Positions 1 to 5,709 of a stretch of DNA of 9,206 nucleotides are shown here, piece by piece (within the stretch, counting starts at the first letter, position 1; each line of letters opens with the position of its first letter). The position numbers and the translations under genes are program-made. Below the pieces are notes generated by a model that was given only the letters and a program-made list of their open reading frames with translations, did not search any database and had not been told where the DNA came from. The stretch is from CAYOBW01 sp964402115 (lineage in GTDB: Bacteria; Verrucomicrobiota; Kiritimatiellia; UBA8416; CAYOBW01): the NCBI GenBank assembly GCA_964402115.1, contig CAYOBW010000294.1, positions 1 to 9,206 of the forward strand. Reading direction: 5' to 3'.

Positions 1-235
1 GAAACCGGCCTGAAGGCGTGCGTGCTTGCGGGAAACGGCAGCTGAAGTGGGGTGGATGCGTCGAGATGGACGGCCGGATGCCTGGGATCGGAACGCGCCG
101 CCCCTGCCGCGAGGGCTCAGCCGTTCGCGTACAGCATCACCCCGACCTCACTCCTTGCTGCGGCCGAGCCCTTGCCCCGCCGCTGAATAGAGGAAGCCGC
201 GAGCGCGTCCCTTTTCCGGAGGAATGTGTGGTTAA
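1..235. other. Left-edge region without a recognisable gene
   Basis: No open frame here has a recognisable protein signature. The first frame is open from the window edge to a TGA at 43-45 and would give a 14-residue tail (ETGLKACVLAGNGS), which could be the end of a gene outside the window but cannot be identified. The longer open frame at 18-311 has an Arg/Pro/Cys-rich composition typical of a chance frame in GC-rich DNA. I see no tRNA, repeat array or convincing promoter. Confidence 0.4.
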
Positions 236-467
236 TCTGCCGCACTCGGGAAGATGGGCATCCCGGAGGACTTCCAGTCCGCTGGCCCGATCCGCTACGG
301 GCATCGTCTGACGGACGCGGAGGACATCTACTTCATCGCAAACACCACTGAACGGAAAGCGACTCGGCGTGGTCTGGTGTGCGCCCTGGCGGATGGGTAT
401 CTCAGACGCCTTGCTGCTGCCTTCCGGACTGCTCGGGCCGGTGCGAATTGCGGAAACCGGAAAGTGA
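236..467 (+). pseudogene. Remnant of a GH106-type glycoside hydrolase (alpha-L-rhamnosidase-like), internally deleted
   Basis: Two C-terminal segments typical of this glycoside hydrolase family lie close together in different frames. In the frame of 236 (just after a TAA at 233-235), GKMGIPEDFQSAGPIRYGHR is followed by DAEDIYFIANTTERK. This resembles the family pattern of a PPDF segment, then a YIHRR segment, then DxDIYFVAN. In the frame of 411, LLLPSGLLGPVRIAETGK ends at a TGA (465-467) and resembles the extreme C-terminal LLPSGLLGPV signature. In intact relatives these blocks are, as I recall them, separated by a long stretch covering the end of one beta-sandwich and a carbohydrate-binding domain. 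Here they are about 50 bp apart and frame-shifted, so the gene has lost its N-terminal part and an internal part, and has no usable start. The intact enzyme would remove rhamnose from polysaccharides outside the cytoplasm. The family call rests on remembered motifs, not on a search. An assembly misjoin is the main alternative to real decay. Confidence 0.5.
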
Positions 468-556
468 AGGGAACCACAGGGACGGGTGACACCCCCAGCC
501 GCGCGATGCGGACGCGGCCGGGCGCCGTGTCAGGGTCCAGGCGGAGGTGGTCTGAG

Positions 557-606
557 CGTGCCGGCCTGCGCGGGCCTGGCACGCAGCGCGGTCCTCCGGG
601 CCGCGC
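557..606 (-). terminator. Two adjacent GC-rich hairpins downstream of the DUF1080 gene, possible transcript end
   Basis: Arms 557-562 plus 563-566 pair with 573-576 plus 578-583, giving a 10-bp stem with bulged T577 and a 6-nt loop. A second stem pairs 586-591 (GCGCGG) with 601-606 around a 9-nt loop. They lie about 35 to 80 nt beyond the stop of the minus-strand DUF1080 gene. Neither is followed by a T-run on either strand, so a classic intrinsic terminator is not supported. They could still stabilise a 3' end. The rest of 468-639 shows nothing recognisable. Confidence 0.3.
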
Positions 607-639
607 CTCTCACGCTCCGTTCTGCGCGTTCCGATACGG

Positions 640-1269
640 CTACAGCGCGCGGATCTTGATGTTGCGATACTGGACGGCGCTGCCGTGGTCCTGGAAGCCG
701 ATGTGGCCTTCGCGCTTGTAGTCCTTGAGCGCGACCTTGAACTTGTTCTTGCCGCCGTTCGGGTTCTTGCCGGCTTCGGTCCAGCGATTGAGATCCATCT
801 CGTTGACCGTCTCGCCGTTGATCACGACGGTGATCGCGTTGTCTTTGACCGTCAGGGCGACCTTGTTCCACTCGTCCTTTTTGGCCGTGCACTTCGTCGG
901 CGCCTGGCAATCGTAGATCGCCCCGACTGAATGCAGACCCGGGGCGGCCGGGTTGTCGATCTGCATCTCGATGCCGGTCTGCACGGGGTCGCGCGGGTTG
1001 CCGGTGCGGAAGAACAAGCCGCTGTTGCCAGCCGTCTTGAACTCGAACTCGAGGGTGAAGTCCCCGAAGCGTTCTTTCGACCAGATGTAGCCGGCCTTCT
1101 TCGGCGTGCAGGTCAGCACGCCTTCCGTGATGGCCCAGCCTGCCTTGGGCGCCTGGCCGTTGTCCTGCATCCAGGCGCCGAGCCCACCTGCCAGCAGATC
1201 CTTCTCATCGCCCGCGCGAACCGCGCCCGCCAGTGCCAGTGCCGCCAGAACCGTCAGTACCTTCTTCAC
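640..1269 (-). CDS. Secreted DUF1080 (3-keto-disaccharide hydrolase-type) protein
   Basis: This 209-aa protein belongs to the DUF1080 family, a concanavalin-A-like beta-sandwich also called 3-keto-disaccharide hydrolase, abundant in Planctomycetota and Verrucomicrobiota and linked to extracytoplasmic glycan breakdown. Residues 1-20 form a signal peptide (MKKVLTVLAALALAGAVRAG), so it is exported. Family hallmarks follow in order: FGDFTLEFEFKTAGNSGLFF (68-87), a TGIEMQIDN segment (98-106), SVGAIYD (114-120), DEWNKVALTVKDNAITVVING (about 132-152), and the closing EGHIGFQDHGSAVQYRNIKI (187-206). The length is that of a single-domain member. The start is a GTG at 1267-1269, chosen because a GAGGAGGG ribosome-binding site lies 7 nt upstream and the signal peptide begins there. 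It points away from the EF-hand gene and converges on the glycoside hydrolase remnant. The fold and export are clear; the exact substrate is not. Confidence 0.93.
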   Translation of the reverse strand: MKKVLTVLAALALAGAVRAGDEKDLLAGGLGAWMQDNGQAPKAGWAITEGVLTCTPKKAGYIWSKERFGDFTLEFEFKTAGNSGLFFRTGNPRDPVQTGIEMQIDNPAAPGLHSVGAIYDCQAPTKCTAKKDEWNKVALTVKDNAITVVINGETVNEMDLNRWTEAGKNPNGGKNKFKVALKDYKREGHIGFQDHGSAVQYRNIKIRAL

Positions 1270-1275
1270 CGTTCA

Positions 1276-1283
1276 CCCTCCTC
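1276..1283 (-). promoter_or_regulatory. Strong ribosome binding site fixing a GTG start
   Basis: The minus strand reads GAGGAGGG here. Its AGGAGG core (1277-1282) ends 7 nt before the GTG at 1269-1267. This near-perfect Shine-Dalgarno sequence supports GTG initiation of the DUF1080 protein. Confidence 0.75.
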
Positions 1284-1462
1284 GCTATGCCATGCTTCCG
1301 CACAAACCCGTCACCGTGTTCGCGACCTCCGCGACCGGCCATCGACACTAGTAAAGCCGCAGGCCAAAAGGCAAAGGAATAGTGGCGGCGTTCCTCGGCT
1401 TCTGCCTGGCCCTCTTCGCTCCCGTAGCTGACATAGCCGCGGATGAGCCCTTTCAAGGCACA
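1284..1462. other. Intergenic leader region between DUF1080 gene and palindromic repeat
   Basis: No protein-coding signature is seen. It must hold the promoter of the minus-strand DUF1080 gene, but I found no -35/-10 pair good enough to name. A purine/pyrimidine-biased patch around 1355-1380 (AGGCCAAAAGGCAAAGGAAT) is the only lower-GC stretch and is the likeliest promoter neighbourhood. Confidence 0.35.
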
Positions 1463-1569
1463 ACCCACCCCGGCCTGCGGCCACCCCTCCGGGGGAGGGG
1501 AGTGTAAGTAAGCTCCCCGCCACAACGCGCTCCCCTCCTTGGAAGGGGTACGCGTAGCGGGGGGTGGGT
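1463..1569. repeat. Imperfect palindromic intergenic repeat element (MITE-like or REP-like)
   Basis: The element is bounded by perfect 9-bp inverted ends: ACCCACCCC at 1463-1471 and GGGGTGGGT at 1561-1569. Inside, each half repeats the same design on opposite strands, an end motif, about 10 divergent bases, then a CCCCTCC-type block. Nested hairpins are visible. 1484-1490 pairs with 1494-1500 over a 3-nt loop. 1497-1502 (GGGGAG) pairs with 1513-1518 over a 10-nt loop. CCCCTCC (1532-1538) pairs with GGAAGGGG (1541-1548) with one bulged A. It lies wholly between genes and encodes nothing. The architecture is that of interspersed palindromic elements seen in many copies in GC-rich bacterial genomes. 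Only one copy is in this window, so multi-copy status is inferred. Confidence 0.6.
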
Positions 1570-1656
1570 GCGGCAGGGGAAGTCGCTATCTACGTGACAC
1601 AGGCGGTCTTCGGCCATGATGCGAATGGCTGCCAGCACCAGCACCATGCTTGCTAT

Positions 1657-1690
1657 CCTGTGACGCATCGTGCGATGATGCGTTCACAGG
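1657..1690. promoter_or_regulatory. 13-bp inverted repeat upstream of the EF-hand gene (hairpin or operator)
   Basis: Arms CCTGTGACGCATC (1657-1669) and GATGCG-T-TCACAGG (1677-1690) pair over 13 bp with bulged T1683 and a 7-nt loop. It sits 79 nt upstream of the EF-hand protein start. It could be a folded 5' leader, an operator, or a leftover repeat. A weak promoter-like pair overlaps it (TTGCTA at 1650-1655, GATGAT at 1674-1679, 18-nt spacer), which would place the repeat over the promoter, but this pair is not strong. Confidence 0.4.
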
Positions 1691-1769
1691 TTAGTGCCAG
1701 ACATGGTTCCGCTCACGGCGGGCGGGGCGAGAGCGGCACGCGACGTTCCTGAAAGGCGGGAAGAGACAG

Positions 1770-2189
1770 ATGAAGCTGAGCAAGTTGATTCCGATGGTGG
1801 TGGGTGCGGCGATCGTGGCGGGCGGTATGAGCGTGTGGGCCGAAGACGCCCCCGCGAAGAAGGGTTGCGAAGCGTGCGCCACGCGCGGAACTTCCAAGCT
1901 GCAGGCCATGGACGCGAACAAGGACGGCCAGGTCAGCCAGGACGAATTCAAGGCGTTCTGCGCGGAGCAGTTGAAGAAGATGCAGGAGAGCGGCAAGACG
2001 ATCGACGCCGACCAGTTCAACGCGAAGATGACCGAGCGGTTCACCGCCATGGACGCGGACAAGAGCGGCAGCGTCTCCGGCGCAGAGATGAGCAAGTGCC
2101 AGTGCCGGGGCATGAAGGCCGAGGGCGCGAGCGCTGGTTCGGGTTGCGGCGGATGCGGCGGCAAGGCCCCCGAAGCTGCCGCGAAGTGA
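1770..2189 (+). CDS. Secreted EF-hand protein with paired cysteines
   Basis: This 139-aa protein has an N-terminal signal peptide (about residues 1-24, ending SVWA before EDAPAK). It has two canonical 12-residue EF-hand calcium loops: DANKDGQVSQDE at 48-59 and DADKSGSVSGAE at 95-106. Each has Asp at positions 1 and 3, Gly at 6 and Glu at 12. Seven cysteines fall mostly in close pairs: CEAC at 33-36, C64, CQC at 110-112 and CGGC at 126-129. The pairs could bind a metal or form disulfides after export. The C-terminus is a flexible Gly/Ala/Ser tail. It probably acts outside the cytoplasm as a Ca2+-binding structural or sensor protein; no enzyme domain is present. The ATG follows a purine-rich GGGAAGAGACAG tract, a modest ribosome-binding site. 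It is transcribed alone and converges on the discoidin-like gene, sharing its terminator. Confidence 0.9.
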   Translation: MKLSKLIPMVVGAAIVAGGMSVWAEDAPAKKGCEACATRGTSKLQAMDANKDGQVSQDEFKAFCAEQLKKMQESGKTIDADQFNAKMTERFTAMDADKSGSVSGAEMSKCQCRGMKAEGASAGSGCGGCGGKAPEAAAK

Positions 2190-2207
2190 CGCGGACGACA
2201 GCAGGCT

Positions 2208-2254
2208 GACAACGAGACAGGGCGGAGGGCAACCCCTCCGCCCTTCTTGTTGTC
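2208..2254. terminator. Long bidirectional terminator hairpin between convergent genes
   Basis: The core stem AGGGCGGAGGG (2219-2229) pairs perfectly with CCCTCCGCCCT (2234-2244) around a CAAC tetraloop. The helix continues: 2208-2217 pairs with 2245-2254, with one bulged C2218 and one G-T pair, giving 21 bp in all. On the plus strand the core is followed by TCTTGTTGT. On the minus strand it is followed by GTCTCGTTGT. Both are T-rich enough for a terminator. It sits 19 nt after the EF-hand stop and 6 nt beyond the stop of the opposing gene, so it can serve both. Confidence 0.85.
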
Positions 2255-2259
2255 CGGCT

Positions 2260-3513
2260 TCAGCGGACGATAAAGACCGTCCCTTCCGCATTCGGCGTGG
2301 GCGCGCCAATCAGGTCGAACTCGCGGAAGACCGTGCCGACGCCTGCGTAACCATTGTTGACTTGAACGAACCGGATCGCATCCACGTGGGAGAGGATCGG
2401 CTGCCCCCCGGTTCGATACGTGCGCGTAAGCAACGAACCAGCGCTGTCCAGTCGCAGAACCTTGCCCAGCAAGCTGAAATCGGGGTCGTCCATGACGGAC
2501 ACCTCGATCTGGTAACTCTGGCCGGTCCGCGCGTCAAACCACCCGCTGAACAGGCGGATCTCCGTGATGTCGTAGCCCTCGCGCGCAACGGTCGTATCCA
2601 GGTTGTACGTCGTGGCGGCCTGCCCCCAGATCTGCGCAGGGTTCGGCTGAACGTTCTCCTGCGCGGTCCCCGTCGTGCCATTGCGAACCAGGGGATTGGG
2701 GTTCTCGCCCGTGCAGGAGGCCACGCACGTCTCGAGCAAGTCGCCGCCAACCGCGGCGATCGGGGCTGGCGCAACGTTCCCGGCGTTGAACTGCCGCTCG
2801 CCAACGATCAACCCGCCGGAGGCATGGATATCGATCTCGGAGTACATCGTTTTGCCGCCGTCCGCGCCGGAAATCCCGTCCCCCATGCTCAGCAGCAGGT
2901 GGCGCCACCGCCCCAACGATCCCGAACGGTCCGTGATCTGGCTGGCAGTTTGATCGTCGTTCCCGCCGAACGGCGGCACGGCGGCAATGCTTAGCCACCC
3001 GTTGCTCGCCAGCGTGGCATTGTCGTCCGTGTTGCCCGCGGCGGGCGCCGTGGACGCCGTGCTGCCCCACACCGTATACGCCTGGCGGCAGCGGTCGGTC
3101 GCGCTCCCGTTCCACGCGTAGACGTTGATCCGCGTCACGTCCACGAGTTCGGCCAGGTCGAACTGGATCTTCCCAAAGAGGGTGGGGTCGCCGAAGATGA
3201 TGTTGTTCGCCGTGTCGTTGTTGTTGTTCGCGCCAACCCCGTTCCGGATGACATCGGCCGTCGAGCCGAAACGCCAATCGCCGTTGCCGTTGCCGCCCGA
3301 GGGCGTCCCGCTCGTGCGGTTGGCAATGAGCACCGTCACCCTGCTGCCGCTCACGTCGGCATAGTCGTTGGCCGATGGTGACGCGATCGTGTCAAACGTG
3401 TAGGTCGTGTCGCCAGTCGGCTTGCTTTCCGTGGTGACGACCACGGCGCCGTGGACCACCCCGGCCACGCACATCCCCATCCAGACATACGAAGTGAACC
3501 CGCTGAGTTTCAC
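2260..3513 (-). CDS. Secreted protein with two discoidin-like (F5/8 type C-like) beta-sandwich domains
   Basis: This 417-aa protein starts with a signal peptide (MKLSGFTSYVWMGMCVAGVVHG, 1-22). The first domain (about 60-230) carries FGKIQFDLAELVDVTRINVY (113-132), YTVWGS (146-151), then SLGRWRHLLLS (199-209) and KTMYSEIDIH (221-230). This order is typical of discoidin-like galactose-binding folds in secreted Verrucomicrobiota and Planctomycetota proteins. The second domain (about 255-402) repeats the layout with YDITEIRLFSGW (314-325), QSYQIEVSVMDDPDF (332-346), VDAIRFVQVNN (377-387) and VFREFDLIG (395-403). Such domains bind carbohydrate or cell-surface ligands; no catalytic domain is visible. 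The C-terminus ends GTVFIVR with no PEP-CTERM or transmembrane anchor. The start is a GTG (3511-3513), chosen because it gives a complete signal peptide, with a weak GGAA about 6 nt upstream. An Asn run (96-99) comes from a GTT microsatellite. Domain assignment is by motif pattern; the cellular role is unknown. Confidence 0.8.
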   Translation of the reverse strand: MKLSGFTSYVWMGMCVAGVVHGAVVVTTESKPTGDTTYTFDTIASPSANDYADVSGSRVTVLIANRTSGTPSGGNGNGDWRFGSTADVIRNGVGANNNNDTANNIIFGDPTLFGKIQFDLAELVDVTRINVYAWNGSATDRCRQAYTVWGSTASTAPAAGNTDDNATLASNGWLSIAAVPPFGGNDDQTASQITDRSGSLGRWRHLLLSMGDGISGADGGKTMYSEIDIHASGGLIVGERQFNAGNVAPAPIAAVGGDLLETCVASCTGENPNPLVRNGTTGTAQENVQPNPAQIWGQAATTYNLDTTVAREGYDITEIRLFSGWFDARTGQSYQIEVSVMDDPDFSLLGKVLRLDSAGSLLTRTYRTGGQPILSHVDAIRFVQVNNGYAGVGTVFREFDLIGAPTPNAEGTVFIVR

Positions 3514-3642
3514 AACGTTTCCGGCGCGCGTGGCGCCCCTTTCGCTTTCGGTACCGACTCACCTCCCGACGCGAGCCCAGATTTGAAGGGTACCACAGGC
3601 CTTGAGGCATCGCACCGGAAAACGGCGGGGGGACGACTGGAG

Positions 3643-3671
3643 TTGACGATCCCGCATGCGTTGCCTAGCAT
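3643..3671 (+). promoter_or_regulatory. Sigma-70-like promoter for the small membrane protein gene
   Basis: TTGACG (3643-3648, 5 of 6 matches to the -35 consensus) and TAGCAT (3666-3671, 4 of 6 to the -10 consensus) are separated by exactly 17 nt. Transcription would begin near 3678 and give a leader of about 45 nt to the ATG at 3725. The rest of the 3514-3724 divergent region shows no other clear site. No promoter for the minus-strand discoidin-like gene could be named with confidence. Confidence 0.55.
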
Positions 3672-3711
3672 CCCCGACCAGGTTCCCGCGCGCTGCTGCC
3701 CGGCGCGGGGC

Positions 3712-3718
3712 AGAAAGG
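3712..3718 (+). promoter_or_regulatory. Ribosome binding site supporting the ATG at 3725
   Basis: AGAAAGG ends 6 nt before the ATG at 3725-3727. Together with the promoter at 3643-3671 it shows translation should begin at 3725, in a frame different from the body of the downstream membrane protein. Confidence 0.55.
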
Positions 3719-3724
3719 CCCGTC

Positions 3725-4094
3725 ATGTCGCCAACCGCGCTTGTCCTGGTCGCCGTGTCCGGCGTCGCCCTGCTGCTGGGTCATCCTCTTCGGCACACTG
3801 GCCGGGCTCCCGGCCATGGTCTGCGGGGGCGTGCTTTTCGGACGCTACGCCGCCTCACGCGTCCGCGCGGCGCCGCCGGGCGAGCTGGCTGCGTCCGCCG
3901 CAGGATCGACCACGCCAGCCCCCGCCCCCACCCTCTCCACGCCCGCCAGCTTGCGCCCCCCAAGCGCATGGCTGGTGGTGGCGCTCATTGGCCTGTCCGA
4001 GAAGGACACGTTGCGTACGTGGACCGTGCTGGTGACCATCCTCGGCGGCGTCGGGTTTGCCGTCGTCGCCATCCTGAGCCTGTTCGTGAAGTGA
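3725..4094 (+). CDS. Small two-helix membrane protein, interrupted by an apparent +1 frameshift
   Basis: Translation from the ATG at 3725, which has a good ribosome-binding site and promoter, gives MSPTALVLVAVSGVALLL, a clean start of a membrane helix, and then runs into a non-hydrophobic reading. Skipping one base at about 3779 moves into the frame of 3780 (VILFGTLAGLPAMVCGGVLFGR), which continues the helix and runs to the TGA at 4092-4094. The repaired product is about 122 aa. It has an N-terminal helix (about 4-40), an Ala/Pro/Thr-rich linker (PPGELAASAAGSTTPAPAPT), and a second hydrophobic region (SAWLVVALIGL to TILGGVGFAVVAILSLFV) near the C-terminus. Without repair, the only in-frame starts are a TTG at 3741 or later codons, which have no ribosome-binding site. 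The protein family is not recognised. The shift sits in CTGCTGCTGGGTC, so an assembly or read error is as likely as a true mutation. Its stop faces the oxidoreductase stop, tail to tail. Confidence 0.6.
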
Positions 4095-4104
4095 CGCCCC
4101 GCTC
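4050..4104 (+). repeat. 55-bp exact duplicate flanking the first gap, copy 1
   Basis: These 55 bases are identical to 4205-4259. They cover the last codons of the membrane protein gene, its stop and 10 further bases. They touch the N-run directly, as expected for overlapping contig ends rather than a biological repeat. Confidence 0.95.
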
Positions 4105-4204
4105 NNNNNNNNNNNNNNNNNNNNNNNNNNNNNNNNNNNNNNNNNNNNNNNNNNNNNNNNNNNNNNNNNNNNNNNNNNNNNNNNNNNNNNNNNNNNNNNN
4201 NNNN
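4105..4204. other. Assembly gap of 100 N (probably artificial)
   Basis: Exactly 100 N lie between two identical 55-bp sequences. The contigs most likely overlap and no bases are missing. Collapsing the duplicate makes the membrane protein stop (TGA) and the oxidoreductase stop (TCA on this strand) face each other with 8 nt between them. Confidence 0.9.
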
Positions 4205-4259
4205 GTCGGGTTTGCCGTCGTCGCCATCCTGAGCCTGTTCGTGAAGTGACGCCCCGCTC
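4205..4259 (+). repeat. 55-bp exact duplicate flanking the first gap, copy 2
   Basis: This is identical to 4050-4104. It repeats the C-terminal codons of the membrane protein and its TGA (4247-4249), so the coding fragment here is a scaffolding duplicate and not a second gene. Confidence 0.95.
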
Positions 4260-5609
4260 AGCCCGCCTCGCCGGGGCGCTGCCACGGGGCGCGGTACGGA
4301 CGGCGCAGCAGGCGGGTAGCCTCCTCGTCGCCGATGACCACGCGCTGTTGCGGGTCGTACGCCAGCGTCCGACCGCCGAGCTTCAGCGAGAGGTTGGCGA
4401 GAATGCAGCTCGCGGTGGAGATGTGCCCCTGCTCGATGTCGGCAACGGGCCGCCCGCGCCGCGCCACCGCGGACAGGAAATCGCGCATATGCCCGCGCGT
4501 CGCGGCCGCGACGTGCAGCTCCATGCCCTTCTCGGTGAGGTCCGCCGGGTACTGCTCGCGTTCGAACACGCAGTCGCGATGCACGGCCGCCGCACCCTTC
4601 TCCTGGGGCTGGAAATCGAAGCTGTTCACGCTCGCCTTGAGCGTGCCCTTGTCGCCGTAGAGCGTGAGCCCCCACGGGTACTGGGGATCGGGCGGCGCCC
4701 CCCAGCTCCGGTGCTGCCAGACCATGGAGAGATCGTCGTAGGCAAAGGTGGCCGTCTGGGTGTCCGGTATGTTCGCGGCGCTCTCCTTCTGCACGAAGAC
4801 GCCGCCCGTGGAGCTGATGCGGCGCGGCCAGCCGACGCCCAGCAGCCAGCGTGCGGTGTCGAACATGTGCACGCACATGTCGCCGACGATGCCGTTGCCG
4901 TACTCCATGAAAGAACGCCAGCGCCGGTGCGGCAACCCGTCGTACGGCCGCAGCGGCGCGGGTCCGGTCCACATCTCGTAGTCGAGGAAATCGGGCACGG
5001 GCGCCACCGGGGGCTTGTCGCGGCTGCGCATGTGGTAGTAGCAGTACAGCTCGACGTGCGCGACCTTGCCCAGCCGGCCGGCGTCCACGATGTCGCGCTT
5101 GGCCTCGATGAGGTGGGGCGTGCTCCGCCGCTGCGTGCCGATCTGCACGACGCGGTTGTGGCGCCGCGCGGCGGCCAGGATGGCCTCGCCTTCAGCCACG
5201 TCCACGCTGATCGGTTTCTGCAGGTAGACATCGGCGCCCGCCTCGATGGCCGCAAGGGCTTGCAGCGCATGCCAGTGGTCCGGCGTGCCGATGAGCACGA
5301 TATCGAGATCCTTCTCCTTGAGCATCTCGCGGTAGTCGGCGTGCGTGCGGGGCCGTTTCTTCGAGACCTGCCGCTCCGCGGCTATGTCCGCGGCCTCGCC
5401 CAGCATGTTGCGGTCCGCGTCGCAGAGCGCCACGACCTCGACGGGCGCGACCTGCAACAGCCGCCAGAGGTCGCTCTTGCCATACCACCCGCAGCCGATC
5501 AGGCCCACGCGCTTCCGCATGTCCGCGAACGCGTCGGCGCAGAGCGAGCGAACGGGCAGCAGGGAGAAACCCGCGGCGCCGGCCGCGGCCAGTTCGAGGA
5601 AGTTGCGTC
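4258..5609 (-). CDS. Exported Gfo/Idh/MocA-family NAD(P)-dependent oxidoreductase, 5' end in gap
   Basis: 449 residues are visible, numbered here from the first one. They begin RNFLELAAAGAAGFSLLP, the core of a Tat (twin-arginine) signal of the type RRNFLELAAAG. The codon before it ends in GA at the gap edge, compatible with the second Arg, so only a few N-terminal residues should be missing. The Rossmann dinucleotide-binding fold has VGLIGCGWYG (34-43, GxGxxG at 38-43), an acidic end of strand 2 (ALCDAD, 60-65) and GTPDHWH (107-113). The family EKP-type motif appears as QKP (130-132). The catalytic-domain motif GDMCVHMFD (242-250) contains the likely catalytic His247. Members oxidise or reduce hydroxyls of sugars or cyclitols. 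The Tat signal implies export folded with bound cofactor, as is frequent in Planctomycetota and Verrucomicrobiota. It lies downstream of the PATR gene on the same strand and converges with the small membrane protein gene. Family confidence is high; substrate is unknown. Confidence 0.93.
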
Positions 5610-5709
5610 NNNNNNNNNNNNNNNNNNNNNNNNNNNNNNNNNNNNNNNNNNNNNNNNNNNNNNNNNNNNNNNNNNNNNNNNNNNNNNNNNNNNNNNNNNN
5701 NNNNNNNNN
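5610..5709. other. Assembly gap of 100 N (true length unknown)
   Basis: Exactly 100 N, probably a placeholder size. Unlike the first gap, the flanking bases do not repeat each other, so sequence is really missing. It hides the start of the oxidoreductase gene, the C-terminus of the PATR protein, and whatever lies between them. Confidence 0.9.

Noticed and set aside
254..721. Full 155-codon open frame as an intact gene
   Set aside because: Only its first 45 or so codons look like a protein family. The rest is Arg/Gly-rich and runs antisense into the DUF1080 gene.
1658..1689. CRP-type site (TGTGA and TCACA half-sites)
   Set aside because: The half-sites are about 20 nt apart rather than 6, and they are parts of a longer continuous hairpin.
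3217..3228. GTT microsatellite as a possible phase-variable tract
   Set aside because: Only four units, in-frame and encoding Asn; changes would not shift the reading frame.
3548..3557. 10-bp palindrome TCGGTACCGA, with a second GGTACC nearby at about 3590
   Set aside because: Too short in GC-rich DNA to claim an operator; nothing else supports a regulatory role.
3776..3782. Programmed ribosomal frameshifting in the membrane protein gene
   Set aside because: No slippery heptamer, stop-codon stimulus or downstream pseudoknot is evident; an indel is the simpler explanation.
5499..5709. Continuous reading of the PATR protein through the gap into the start of the oxidoreductase region
   Set aside because: The frame continuity depends on the arbitrary 100-N length, and the downstream residues are out of frame with the oxidoreductase. 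A fusion is not supported.
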